Below, piece after piece: positions 49,600 through 62,810 of a DNA stretch of 64,000 nucleotides. The notes below the pieces were generated by a model that was given only the letters and a program-made list of their open reading frames with translations, was not told the DNA's origin and ran no database searches. Location: contig OX235279.1 in NCBI GenBank assembly GCA_944472155.2, positions 61,415,564 to 61,479,563 on the forward strand, in the 5' to 3' direction. Within the stretch, counting starts at the first letter, position 1, and every line of letters starts with the position of its first letter. The position numbers and the translations under genes were made by a program. This DNA comes from Trichobilharzia szidati (taxonomy: Eukaryota; Platyhelminthes; Trematoda; Strigeidida; Schistosomatidae).

Positions 49600-51485
49600 G
49601 TGTGTGTGGAATCGTATATTGTTCTTGACTTATGTTCAAATTGGGTATAAATATGCAAGTCGTGCTTTAACACACAAAACGGAAGTATTCAACAATAGAA
49701 AAAGATCGTTTGGCAGTAATATGGTCGAGAGGCAAATGGAGACCATATTTAGTCGGCAGATGGTTCCACATCAAAACTGATCACAAGCTGCCTAAGCTTT
49801 TGAGGTTAGCGAGAAGCGCATGTAAGCAATTGTATTGGGAGATGTCGAGCCTGCAGGAGTATGACTTCACGATTTTACACGTCCCTGGAAAACAAAATTT
49901 TTGGCAGAATTTTACTTAGACTGGAAGACAAAGCTGAGTTACTGGAGATTATTTAGGGAGTGCAAGTATTGAAACGAGATCAGATCAGACCCTAACCTGA
50001 ATTCAGCCATAAAGGTGATCATCAATGGTATAGAAGTGAATCAACCAACGGTGAACTAGGACTACGCTACTCAGACAGAAAGATGGAATAAGCGAGAACG
50101 CCTACCGACTCCTGACTTGGTGAGAGGATAGTGGAAGCTGGTTGGCAGGTAAAATTTCAGTCTCTACGCCATGAGATGATACAGCAGTGAACAGAGCAGG
50201 CGATCTCTTGAGACAAAGCATGTACTGGCCAGGCATAAGAGAAGATGTGGCAAAATGTGTAATCTGAAGTTGGCAGTGTTAGCTGGTGAAAGAAGATCAG
50301 TGTTTGTGACCACTTCTGCAGTCAATTCTAGGTACGGCAGTAGGTGACTTGTGATTCGTAGATACGCTGGGTCCATTTCCATCGACCTCCGGTGCGGTCA
50401 GTACCTCGTGGTGATGAAGGAACTGTGACGGACGCAGAAATTCGAGACGTAGTTGCAGACCACAGTGTACCAAAACCTATATTGACAGATCAGGGCCCTA
50501 GTTTTGAAAGATAATAATTCACTTCCCATTTGCATATATGAGTATCGAGAAGATAAGAAAGCACCACATTAACCACAAACGGACGATATGAATGAGGGAA
50601 AATGCCGTATAATGACGGAGTGGTTGACCTCAAAGAGAGGTAACTAGGAGACGGAGCTCCTATTGATTCTACTAGCAAATCGTCCACCCACACCCCCGAG
50701 AAATGATGAAGAAATCACAGTTCAGTTGATGCATGGGTGGAAATCACGACTACTAATGCACAGCATAACCTGGCACTCCATAAGGAGTGGAGTATGATGA
50801 GGCTGCAAACAGAGCGGAAAGACGGCGTCAGGAATGTAAAGCGTAAAGAGAAGAAAGACTCTATGAGATCGAAACATGGAGATAGGATGGGATGCAGAAC
50901 CTTTGAGGTCGGCGGTCAAGTAAAGTGTAGAGGAAGAGGGCATATGGTTGGATATATGCCAGGTTCACTTACCCTCCCCCAAAGTGAGAAGGGCCACACA
51001 CTGATACTGAGAGACGGGCTTTCGTTTATACACCATCATAAGAAGAAATAAGGAGAAACGAATTGACATAAGGCAATTGCAGAAATAGATTCAGTGGGAT
51101 AATGAAGCCAGGACCAAGGCACCATAGAGGCAGATGTGACCAAGGAGGTAGGAGCGGCCCCGTTCGAGAACATTTGATGGTGTGACGAGTATGGAGTGTG
51201 CTACTGGTAACATCTGTCAGTAGTTTGTGTGTAAAGAGATGGTCATCGGCAAAAAATATCAAATAGCAGGGAGATAAATTTGACGTCAGTCAAGGCGAAT
51301 GATACAGAGTTGAGGAGGTGTTTGGAAGACGTGAAAGGAAACACACTATGAAGTTCAGATGTAGCACAACACGGAAGATCTATGCAAATGGTGATTTGAA
51401 GACAAGGTGTCCATAATTTCGACATATGGATATCAAATCGTAAATAAACATTCCTTTACCAAGTATTTGTCTCCTATCGTTTTGA
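49600..51485 (+). mobile_element. Gypsy-type retrotransposon, 3' half, degenerate
   Basis: RNase H region: KYASRALTHKTEV, then after a frame change LAVIWSRGKWRPYLVGRWFH, IKTDHKLPKLL and LQEYDFTILHVPGKQN. It is followed by an integrase zinc-finger remnant in mixed frames (around 50190-50280: RRSLETKHVLARHKR, nucleotide frame of '...YWPGIREDVAKCV'), a core remnant (VPKPILTDQGPSFER near 50470-50512) and a basic C-terminal region (50.75-51.05 kb). Reverse transcriptase and Gag are absent. It differs from the CsRn1-clade element at 37.9 kb. The 3' LTR is 51181-51485. Confidence 0.8.
51181..51485 (+). repeat. 3' LTR of the Gypsy element
   Basis: Starts TGTGACGAGTATGGAGTGTG and aligns with the solo LTR at 11630-11924: GTGCTACTG, AGCAGGGA, CACAACACGGAA, AATAAACATTCC and TTACCAAGT occur in the same order. 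The two are clearly diverged. The ends are set by that alignment. Confidence 0.7.
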
Positions 51486-52420
51486 TAAGATAGACCACGT
51501 TGGATTCATCTGTATACATTTAGCTAACCTGAAAGCAGGGCAGCCTAGTGGACTCCCACAAAATCGCGCCTAGCCCAGTGCAGTGAATATAATACATGTA
51601 ATCTGAAGGGCACTATGTAACTCCGTGCAATTCCAAAATTTTCATCGCCTGAAAGCCGCAAAAATGGGAAGGCTTACCTCTTTTCCTCTAAGGTTTGTTA
51701 CTTATAGAATTCTTCATACATCGACGTCGTCATCCATCTGTCTGTTGATAGCTTCAACAGAGAGCTGGATCACTGTGATAAAATTATGGACCGGCGCGTC
51801 AAAAGTGGAAGTAGTATAGTTATTGTGGGATTTACTGACACAACAAATGTCTTAGTGGCCCTAGATGCCCTTTTTTCCTTAGCCAATCCTTCTGTTGCGT
51901 ACAAATCTAATATTTGCGTCTTTCATTCCTCTTCCTTCAAGGTAGTGCGGAAAATATCTCGATGTCCTGACCTACAGTCAGTCAACTTGCCTACTTTCCA
52001 TTTTTTTGCAGTATTCATTTTCTTACCTCTTAAAAAACTTTCTTATTACTGCTTTCTATGCCGACATTAATCGGGGATTTTTTATTGAGGTGAAGTCTGT
52101 AGTATGCCTATCACGGTACAAAGCTTACATACATATATTATGCATCCTTTCATTGGATTAAGTGAAACCACGGAAATCAATGAAATAAATTAACGTAAAT
52201 TCGTCAAAACTCTTGAACTATTATCGAGAAACAGGAAGTGAGATTCATGTGAGCATTAAGTCTATAAAATCCAGTCGAGGAATATTGAATATTTAGTTTT
52301 ACTTTACCGTCACCAATGAAAACATGTTTCACCTTGCGGATACTTTTCAAAAACGGGATGTTTGTTGGTCGGATTTAGGTGCGTTGGTTTGTTGATTAGT
52401 TATTAGATGTATAGGATGAA

Positions 52421-55400
52421 ATGAATCGTTATACGCTTATCAAACAGTTGGGAGATGGAACGTATGGTTCAGTGTTACTTGCTACTTCTCTGGAAACGAA
52501 GGAAAAAGTTGCAATTAAAAAGTATGGAGTAATTTTTTATTATAAAGCAGTATAGAATGAAAAGAAAGTTTTTCTCTTGGAATGAGTGTCTCAATCTTCG
52601 TGAAGTGAAGGTAGGTCGTTTTAAATTATTTTCTATCGTCTCATTTCGAAGTCTCTAAGTAAATTGTCTCATCCCAACATAGTGAGACTTAGGGAAGTAG
52701 TGCGCGAAAATGACTATCTTTACTTAATATTTGAGGCTCTAGATGGAAATGTTTATGAGCTTATGAAGTCGAGGTAAATAGTAGTACTGTGTGTGTAGTG
52801 CTTCATGTCATATACTTTTTGTGGTAGATTTCAATTAATTTTATAATACTAGTTTGATGCTCTCTAACTTAGTTTTTGCTTGTTGTTTCTTTTAAAGTCC
52901 CTAAAGCGGTTGAATCATCCAAATATTGTGAAACTCCGTGAAGTTATACGTGAGAATGATGAATTATATTTTGTTTTCGAGTATATGAAGGAGAATATGT
53001 ATGAAATGATTAAGAGAAGGTGGTGTTCCTATTTTCATGTTGTGTTTCACGTGCACCTTAGCATCTCTGTCTTTTCTCTTTAATATCAACATTCAATTAT
53101 TTTTACAGGACAAAACTATTTCAGGAAGAGACTATTCGTAATATAATTTGGCAAGTGCTAGATGGGCTTCATTTCATGCATAAGCAAGGTAACTTTAATA
53201 CTCGTTTCCCAACATTATTATTTTACAATTCATTATTGTAGTGGGTGGAAAGAGTTATGTTCTTAGATTTAAAAAATGTCTTTAATGCATTATTGTAACA
53301 GTTAGTCTTTGTGTTTTGGTTGAAGTTCGTTTGAAATTGTAGCTTTTAATTTGAAACTCAAAATTCAGACAGTCCCATGTGTTAAAAAGTGAATAACGTC
53401 ACATTACTTCTGTTTAGCAGATATTATATGGGAAATCAAATGCACTTAAGTTACTTTGGCGAGTAATTTTTGCCATCTCAACAAGACTTCTAGCACTGCT
53501 CCTATTGGCTTCATTTCGATTGGTTCAAATAGCTTTAATTCACGATTTTTATTTTTAAAAGTAGCATATTTAATCCCCCGACGCCTCGAAGTCCAGTTGT
53601 CTTATCTTGGAGTCGTAAATGAGTCTATGACATCTCAAAAATTGCAGTCATAATTGAAATCAAATGGGTCTGAATGTTGCGATGGATGAATCTAAATTCT
53701 AGATAGGCAGAGAAGGAAAGTCATCTAAATAGATATTGATAACGTTACTGTTAGATATAATTTTTATATTCTTTCATTGTTGATCCTATTCGCTCACCAG
53801 GTTTTTTTCACCGTGATATGAAACCCGAAAATTTGTTATGCAATGGGCCAGACACAGTAAAACTGGCAGACTTTGGACTCGCTCGTGAAATTCGCTCTCA
53901 ACCTCCATACACTGATTATGTATCTACTAGATGGTACGCTAAATACGTAAACTTAATAGTGATATTTATTGAAATTTTCTACTACGCTTTCGTGATTAAC
54001 TTTCTTTCTTCTGATATATATATATATATACATATATATATCGGAATTTCTGGCGGTATTTCACTTCATTTATTTCAGCTTCGCCAAATAGATGTCTTTT
54101 TCGAACTCCTTTATGTTCGAAAAGAACACCACTTTGGTACTTTCTCTGAAACGGGTAATTTTTAGTATCATACCACCGAAACCCAGTTTTTATATCTTTA
54201 TAGTTGGTTTTTATCTACGTACACTAGCACCTTAAAATTGGATTCAGAAATACTGCGACAGAACTATGTGTTTGAAGAATTCCTCTAAATTGAGACTATC
54301 GCCTGTATTTCACGTTTATTCATTAGCAACAGATTCGGATTAAAATGGCACTCTTTTTATAATATTTCTGTAAACGCATATTATATTTCAGCAAACAGAT
54401 TTAGTTCGAGCGATTTACATATTGTTATTGCAAGTAGAAAAGTATCTGATGAAGAAACAAGTAGCCTGTATTCCCTACGAAAGATTTTGTGGTTGCAGCT
54501 TGCGGTGGATGTCTACGGTGCAGAAAACCACAAACTTACGAGGTCGTGGGTATAAGTGATATATGGGAGGAGAAATCCTGCCAATGGGATTTTGAGAAAA
54601 AACAATTATATAGCTTATTGTGATTGTACTAAATTATTATTAAATGATTCATTACATTTAATCCAAGTTATATTTCAAGTGTTGTATTTGCACCTATAGC
54701 TTTAAAGATACGGAAACAAAGTGGATTTAGAATGCACTAGATGATAAGCGTACTAAGTGTTAGGTTGGTTCAGTACGTAGGAATACAGTCAATCGTTACT
54801 TTCAACTGATAAGAGATTGTCGCGATTCTATTGAGCTGCTTGAAGATATATACACTGGGAATAATCATGGAGTATTTTTGTTACTATGATACATCTAAGG
54901 ATGGCAATCTATCTAGTTTTGTGTTTTGCGTCTATAGGTATCGAGCTCCTGAGGTGCTTCTCAGGTCGACCAGTTACAACTCGCCAGTTGATTTATTTGC
55001 TGTTGGTTGTATAATGGCGGAGCTGTATACATTCCGCCCTCTTTTCCCCGGCAGTTCCGAAATCGACATGGTTTTCAAAATCTGTTCTGTTTTGGGTACA
55101 CCTTCTAAGGTGAGTTCCTTTTTGCATAATGAACTGCTTTCTTTCCAGTGTGGAAAATGTGAAATTAAACATGTACGTAGTAGTTCCCGTTGGTGCGTTG
55201 GTGCTGGGATATTAAAGAAAGCCTGTCGTTTTGGGGAGGAAATGTATCAGAAATTAAAGTCTTTTACCAATTTTAGATGCCATTTCATAGACTTTATCTT
55301 TAGTAGATGTTGTTTCTTAAAAAAGCTAAATGCTGAAAGCCTGTCTAAAAACTCTTGGTTTTTTTTCTTTGAAGTTATACGTAATACGAGGAATTTAATT

Positions 55401-58400
55401 CTCTGTCGCTCTAGGTGGCTTGATCTTGTGTTACTTATGACTACCCCCACTTACCTCACATTCTATTAGTAGAAGTATAATTCGACTAAAAGAAGAAATT
55501 CAGATGAAGGTATGATACCAATCCATGAAGTAGTCAACTATTTGCATGAGCCATGTAAGGAAATACAGGTTATCTGTGAAGACAATAACTGAAATCCATG
55601 GTTTTAGACTGTCTACAATATGGAGCAGAACTGACATCACTCTTGCAAATGCTTTCATTTTCATGGTTGTATCTTGATTCGCCTTTCCATTTCCTTTCTT
55701 TGTGGCAAAAGTTTTGTTACTTTTAACTTTGTTGTTTGCATTTTGTATTTCTGTGTTGGTCTAACCTTCCCATTGATGTGTTGATATGTGTCAATATAAA
55801 TTACCAGGGTTTGATGCTATATGCCATGTTGATGTTTTCTGTGTAAAAGGTTGAATTCTGGGGCTTATTGGTCGAAAATCAAGGGCTCTGATCAATAAGA
55901 AATGATAGAGTTAAGTGAAAAAAAGCTTAGATTGGCCAACTGTAGTCATTTAGCGTTGGTTTCGTTTGTTTTAGTTGTAACATACAGGATAGCTAAACTC
56001 AGTGGTTCATGATGTGAAATCCATCTTCATAGTAATAATAATAATAATAGCTTCATTCCTAATGATGCACTTAAATATACTGCAATATTCTGCTTCTTTA
56101 TAACAGAATCTTGAGTTAAAATAAGGATCAGTAATTGTCGTTTCAAGTGGTATTGTTCTTTCTGAAGCATGTTACAATCCCCCTTCATATTTATTTTTAT
56201 TTCTTTTGAAATCTATTTCCAAGTGGTTGTAAGTAAAAACTGCCAATCAAAAACCATGGATCATAATTAAAAAAATGAGTAAATCATTAGATCGAAATGA
56301 AAGACTATGTGACCATACTTATATTTCAATCCATATATATATATTTTTGCAATTATTATTTTGAGAATTTTTATTACCATTTCAAGTACTTGCTTAGCGT
56401 TTCGCCAGACTTCTCTAGCATGCTATCCTACTTTTTGTGCTACTTTAAAATATGTAGACCGATTGGCCCGAAGGATATCAGCTGGCTGCCGCTATGAATT
56501 TCAAATTTCCACAGTGCTCTTCAGTACCTTTGCAGACTCTAATTCCTAATGCCAATCACGAAGGTATTCGACTAATTTTAGATCTAATATCATGGAACCC
56601 GAAGCACCGACCAACGGCTCGTGAAGTAAGAGGCTTCAAGTTTTCACATAGTCTTGAAGTGTTTTTTGACTGTTTTCTTCATATCGAGCAATCTATCTTC
56701 ATATCTACAATAAATATGTGACAGGATTCACTCCACATGGAAAACCTGAGTGTCAAATTAGCTCTGGCTTTTTCTGTAAAAATTACTAATTCGGAGAAAT
56801 ACTAAAATCCAATGAAGCGTGGAAGGTCGCTTTTTCTAATTAATTGAGAGCTCTTCAGGAGTACTTAATGTAAAGCTTTCCCATCTTGCAGACTTTACCA
56901 CCAAAACACTGACTCATTGTTATCTTAAATGCAGTAGTACTCAGATTAATAATTTCAATACTATTCAGTATGAATGAATGCACCCTTACGAATCAGAATG
57001 AATACTATGGATCTAAAAGTTGATTTCCCTTAAACTTATTTTACGAGTACTTGCACGCATGCCAGTGAGACGTAAAAGAGCATCAGTATATTTGGGAATG
57101 TTTGTATGTTGCTTGTCAATTTTCACTCAAAGTTTGATTGAATAAAGGAATGTTGTGATTAGTGGTTTATTCCTCCACTTTAAGTTAAAACAGTACAACA
57201 ATCAATGATATCAGTTACCTTATTATCTACATTTTCAAGTTATAAGTGGCTAAATTTCACCTAAACTACAGGATAATTACTCATATCTGCCAGTCTTCAC
57301 AGGTTCTATGCAAGGTTTTATTTGTCTTCGGTGCTTGATTTGCCCATTGCTTTTACAGTAAAAGTAGTTTATGTGGTTATTGTTGATGTTGTGGAATCAT
57401 TTTTAAATATTGAGTGGTTGTATGACTCCGGGAGTTTTCATCCTTATCTTATTTTGAATGAAATTTTTCGTAAGAATTCATATTTGTATTTATTTTAAAA
57501 TTATTTGTGAATAGTTTCTGCTTGCTGCATCCACTCAGAATAAATTGACTTTCAATTTCCTCCAAACTAATTAGTCTACTTAAACTTTACTCTTTATTTT
57601 ATAGGCTCTAAAACGACCTTACTTTAAACCTATACAAGCTTTCAAAAGTATCATCTCTTCAGTTGCTGATGGTGATAAATTGCAGAATACCACTCGAGAT
57701 TTGGACAAGAAATCTACAGATCATAACAAAAAACAGAAATCAGTTTCACATAACTCAATTGTAGACGTAAACAAGTCTGGAGTAGAAGAAACCAAACCAG
57801 TCCAATTGACTAGCACTGATGTACTCAGTCACCAAGCAGAAACTGAGACGCGTAACAATTTTTGTATCAGTCGTAATAATTGTCCAGAGGGAAGAGAAGT
57901 GCAAAATAACGCTTCTAGAAGTGATGTAGATTTGTCAGAGTTCTTAGTGGAGGATACTAGAGGTATGCTTTCTTCCTACGTATATTAAAACATAGTTTGC
58001 AGTATTTGTCTTAAGCGAAAGTCTTAAGAAGACACATATGCTTATTTGCAGCTTTTTTCTACAAGCCCTTCCACACTCTTATCTGGTTCTCTGATGCTGC
58101 GGTCATATTTTATCAAGAAGAATATTCTCTGAACGTTTTTAGCTTTGTAAAGGTAATTATATTTCATCGGCCAGCGTATTCACTGACTTGTAGCATTGTG
58201 ATTGCCGATTGTGTGACAATCAGACCTATGCTTTACTTTTAAAGAAATTAGACAATAGATAATCTGTATAATTCTAAATGAGCTTGCTTTGTAAATTATC
58301 TGTTAAATACACATCCTTAAATTTTATGGTGGTTAGAGAATCTTAGGAGTGTGGACTAAAGTACATAAAAGCTTGAGAACATTTATCTTTGTAACTTATT

Positions 58401-61400
58401 TGAGTTTCATATTTATTTTTTTAAAGTTGTAGCATGAGCAGTGTGTATAGCTGTTATAAGTAGTAGTTTGTAGGTGACTTATCGGTCTCATAATTAATGT
58501 TTTATAAGGAAGCACTAAATGCTTAGTCAAAAATAAAAAGCAACTATTTTAGCACCACCTCGTGTGGGTGTGTGGTTTAAATATCTGAGATACATGACAT
58601 TTCAACATATGATATGTGTTTGTTAATTGCGTATTGCAACATTTAATAGAAGTTAGCTTGTGTTACGTAGTTTCGACTTTTCTGACTTCCGGAAATGATT
58701 GTGATTGACTATGCATTCGAAAAGCTTGACTAAATCGTAGATATACATACTAGGAGGTGTGGGGAAATAAACACAAACTAATAGTGTAGTTTTTTCTCTT
58801 TCTGTCCGGTAATCTGGTTGGTGATCAAAAGATAAAAAACAATGCCCATTGTTAGCGCTTTCGACGCATTATCAGTGTACTTGAATGATTGAAAAGCGTA
58901 ACTGTTCACTGCTCTTTCATCAGATTTGACTGGTATACTTTTGCCAAGTAATTCTAGATGTGTGTATTTATTTTTTCCTGAAATTTTTCACTCACCTTCG
59001 CAATTTATCGTTCTCATCTCTTCATGTAGTCACTGCTTTCTCTTTGTGTTGTTATCGACCTTGCTGTAAATGACACTAATTACCTATGCTACCAGTGATT
59101 TTCTTTTCCATTCTTTATGTATTCTATTTTCTTACTTTCATTCATAAGAAATTTCAAATAGTTACTTAAATTATACGTTTCAGGTAAGAAAGGGGCTCCA
59201 ACAGACCCTGTTTTGAAGCTAGAAGATCCTTTACCAAGTCTACTTCCATCATTAGCTGAAAAGGTTGAGAATATTGGTTTACATAATCGTAATGTTGAAA
59301 ATAAAATTGAAGCATTTTGTGACGTCATTTTAAACAATTCAACTGATAAGCAAGATCTAGATACCAATTTTACCATTGATTCAAATAATATCCGTACTGA
59401 TTTATTTCAAAATCCAAAAACGGTGAGTTGATATCATCCACATTACGTCGTGACTCTGTATAAACTTATGTTTTAGGATTCCACATAAGTGATGCTTTTC
59501 TACGTTTATTTAGTAACTAGCCCATTAGATTTTCCCCTGAGATTTTGTTGTATTTAAGAGAATCTGCTTTGCATTCTAGGTACTGAAGTGAACAAGACTG
59601 GTGAGGACGAAAATAATGTCTATTGCGACGAAATTTAGTGTATACTAAGAAAATAAAAAACGTTACACAGTCACCGTTTACTGAGAAAGATGTAGAGATA
59701 ACGGAAAAATCACCTATGTTGTCTTCCCATCTTAGAGAGCAAAGAAGCAGAAAAAGCGTGAATCAAGGACTGTAAATCTCCATTTATCAGTTATTACCCG
59801 TAGTGTACCATACCATTTGTTTGTACTACACAAATCTCACAGAATAAATCCTTGGATGTTATGTGTGACCAGCATCAAGTAGAATTCCTCTAAGCCCTGA
59901 TGTGACACCAAACTAATTCTTTTCTCTCTCGGATACTGCAAGAAGAAATAGTATTCTACGGTGTCAGCAGCGAAGAAATACCTGCCACTTAAGTTTTCAA
60001 TCAATACACAAACTCCTACTCTTTTCAATTGTTTCCTTTCATCATATCTTATCTTCCCCCACTGTTAATATCATTCTCTACATGCTCGAGCCAGAAGTTA
60101 CCCCTAATTTCCTAAGAATCACGCTGAGAACTTCATATATATGTATGGTTCGTGGTGTGTCCGTTCAGCGAAATCTACGTTGCTTTGTGTAAATCCTTGT
60201 GCTTGTGCACGCTGCCCCCTGTCACCAAATAATTGAAAGCGCAGAAATCTGCAAAGAATTCTCCCGTTGTCATTGATTTCGCCAAGCGGGAGCCTGTCGA
60301 CTCATGACGAGTTCTCTTCCTGTATTGTCTGCCCCCGGTTCGGTTGGCACTCATGTCTCCCATAAGAATTTTGATGTCGCTATACGGCATGTTGTCCATT
60401 ACTGTTCTTGGTTGTCTATAGAAATCCTCCTTTTTCTCTTGTTCCGAATTGTTTGTAGCAGTGTGCGTAGCATTGGATGATTGTAGCCTTCCTTCCTTTC
60501 GAATTGAATCTTGCTGTCATGATCCTGGATGATATTGGTTCCCACTGTATTAGAGCTTTGGCTGCTGCTGCTGGAGTCATCATTATAGCCACTGAGTGCC
60601 TCAGTGTGCTCGTGGTTGTCGTCTGGGTGACCAGGTTGGGGTAGATTGATTACTGACTCACCAGTTGACAATTTCGATAGTCCACATCCATTCCATCTGC
60701 TGTTGCAGATTCCGAGCACTTCTAGGCCATATCTTCTCATTCCCGAAGGCTTTCACCAGCCGGCTGTGTCATTTCGCCTCTCGGATTCCAGTGAAGAATT
60801 AGATCGTCCTTTGAAATTTTTCTATTTTTAATATTTTTCTTGTTAGTTGAGGTTTCTGTTGCAGTTTGATTGATTTTCCGGGGCGGGGTTACTAGGCGCA
60901 CACCCAACCTTTCCCTTTCCCCAGGCTTGTTACCGGCTAGAAAACTTGTGTGCTAGTAAACTAGGCGACGTTGCGTACATATTTAATTCCTCATTTTAGA
61001 CCCAAAGCAGAAAACAGTATACTATGTCTAATCTTAGTATAAAGGATCTATCTTTATACTATCTAACTCCTGATGTATACTAAGTGCTTCTGTTTGACGT
61101 GTGTCAACAGCAATTCAATCATTATTTGTTTTGTGAGTCTCACACTCGATGCGACGGAAATCATGGAAACTACGGGTATTATAAACAATAAGTACTGATG
61201 ATAAAGGTGTCTTCAGAATACAGTTTAACCTACGTAACAAAGTTTAAAGGCGCCTATGTTCACACTTGTATATTTCATTATAATACACAAATTTCTTCAT
61301 GTTTGTAAGAATGGTTTTATTTTTCAAACATTTCTCGATCTGGTGCATTTGTTTACACTGTTATCCAGCATGTAGTGCTTCTCTTTCTTTTTTCAAGGAA

Positions 61401-61538
61401 CCATTATCGCTGAAAAGTAAAAAGTCAGCGCGTCGACGTTGGCCAGTTGTAGAAACTGATGATTTATTGGAAAAGCCTGCTTGTGATCTGGTAGATTTAA
61501 AACCGCCATCGAAGAAAATGATTGCACCAACTGATGAG
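52421..61538 (+). CDS. CILK1/MAK: MAK/CILK1 (RCK-family) ciliary kinase, ten coding exons, 3' end not found
   Basis: Exons: 52421-52521, 52556-52610, 52652-52773 or 52898-53019, 53109-53188, 53801-53933, 54938-55109, 56458-56625, 57605-57962, 59184-59422 and 61398-61538. They join in frame to 523 codons. RCK kinases act in cilia, where they control length and intraflagellar transport. Seen: glycine loop [14 protein letters not shown] (Lys33); [30 protein letters not shown] (about residue 123); [26 protein letters not shown] with the TDY switch at about 157-159; [53 protein letters not shown] has F where relatives have W. The tail is low-complexity, with a [12 protein letters not shown] block like the conserved basic patch of CILK1. 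Introns 1 and 2 are 34 and 41 bp. The last exons lie further right or were not recognised. Confidence 0.93.
52652..52773 (+). CDS. Kinase exon 3a, alternative (mutually exclusive candidate)
   Basis: 122 nt, phase 0 in and 2 out, acceptor TTTCGAAG, donor GTAAAT. It encodes [33 protein letters not shown] and VYELMKSR, from the end of helix C through strands 4 and 5, the gatekeeper Phe and the hinge to helix D. It has the same length and phase as exon 3b at 52898-53019 but differs in sequence, most of all in the hinge (EALDGN against EYMKEN). No stop or frameshift is present. Joined between exons 2 and 4 it gives an intact kinase. Confidence 0.85.
52898..53019 (+). CDS. Kinase exon 3b, alternative (canonical version)
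   Basis: 122 nt, phase 0 in and 2 out, acceptor CTTTTAAAG, donor GTGGTG (weaker than that of 3a). It encodes [33 protein letters not shown] and MYEMIKRR, close to human CILK1/MAK (SLKKLNH..V.LKEVIREND.LYFIFEYMKENLY). It is separated from exon 3a by 124 bp. Using both exons in one mRNA would shift the frame (244 nt), so only one can be used. Confidence 0.88.
60170..60965 (-). mobile_element. SR2-like RTE LINE, endonuclease fragment, in kinase intron 9
   Basis: The minus strand shows [28 protein letters not shown], then [15 protein letters not shown] and [20 protein letters not shown]. These are blocks of the RTE/SR2 endonuclease (…LAVLGISETHW…, …ILMGDLNAKVG…, …FANLCAFN.LVIGGT…). Further right on the + strand, 60880-60965 looks like its 5' region. 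Stops and frameshifts are present and the reverse transcriptase is missing. It is inserted antisense to the kinase gene. Confidence 0.8.
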
Positions 61539-62799
61539 GTAATTATGTTTCATCATTCATTTTATACTCTAACTATAAATGAAACAGTGTTCATATCAAA
61601 TCAGTATGCCTTTCTGCTGAATAATTAAGATTTTGATGGTAATATACTTGTCTTTCACCTGTAGTCAAAATATTTCTAGTTATCTCTAGAAGTCTAAATG
61701 TAATATTTCGCATCATTAATGAATGCTTATAAGGGTAGATCAAAGGTTACTACACACTATCGTGTGTTAATTTACTGCATAACTGCTAATCAGGTTCCAC
61801 TTAAGATGTGCCTACAGCTTTACAGCGTATTTTTCGGCATGGCTTTCCGTGCACAGTTTTCACTCATCACTCTGTTGTATCACGTAGTTAACTGAAATAA
61901 AATTATTCCTATTTAGCTTTCAAAATTTTACTTTTGAAAAAAAGAAATACTGAATTTTGAGTCATTTTATGAAGATGTGTTTCGATGTTTTGGTTGGCCA
62001 AAATGCATTTATGTTCATGCTTCCCACTCACATGTACGCCGTTGTTCAAGTTCCAATGGTTTTGTTTTTTGCTGCTTCTTATGGTTTAGGTGCGTAATTC
62101 ACCCTGTCGTCATCTAGTCCCAGTAAAGGGATAGTCCAACAACTTCACCGCACATTAAATACACCTACCGTATAGGATCCATGACACAAAAAGCTCGTCT
62201 AATAAAATTAAATGATTCCTGCTTCCAATGGCTTTTGCATATAGTCAAGCTTGTAAGCAAATTATTCCCAAGTAATTATTGTGGAGCAATGATTTTTGAC
62301 TGTTTCAGTTCTAAGTTAGACATTAGACTTAAGAAACATGTTTAAGTTGGTTCGTTGCAGGTAATGCTACAAATATAGTGATTGTCGAATATGTTGTACC
62401 TACAGTAACAATGTTTTGCAGCCATGTGGTGAAACAGACCCCACTGCTGTGCAATACGCAGGATGGAGTAACGCGTACTTTGGTGTATGATATTAGTAGT
62501 AGATAGGCAGAAACATTTATCTGAGTTACATTGTAATCCTCTTATGTGTTCACTGGGTGGATACACTGCCAGTATCTTCAAAGAGATTTATTTGCTGCTT
62601 GCTTAGTCCTTCTCATCCACATCAAAAATCCCACCCTTTACATAGTGGGTATGTAGACAGTGACGTAATCCTACTTAACCCTAACATTACCGTCTAGGGC
62701 AACAGTGTGAATGCAACTTTCAAATGGAATCCAATGCTGCAGTGTATCGTCACTGAAGTAGCATTGGGTTGAATTACTGTTTACTGAGACCACATCAGC
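61539..62799. other. Downstream kinase region, nothing recognised
   Basis: This should hold the next intron and possibly the last kinase exons. No segment with a good acceptor and a recognisable conserved tail motif was found. Confidence 0.4.
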
Positions 62800-62810
62800 T
62801 TATATTATTA

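Noticed and set aside
51625..52070. ORFs just upstream of the kinase as an N-terminal extension
   Set aside because: The kinase starts with a typical [16 protein letters not shown] as in human CILK1, and the upstream frames have no motif or in-frame link.
52652..52773. Exon 3a as a decayed pseudo-exon
   Set aside because: It keeps exact length, phases, splice sites and an open frame with conservative substitutions, which a dead copy would be unlikely to preserve.
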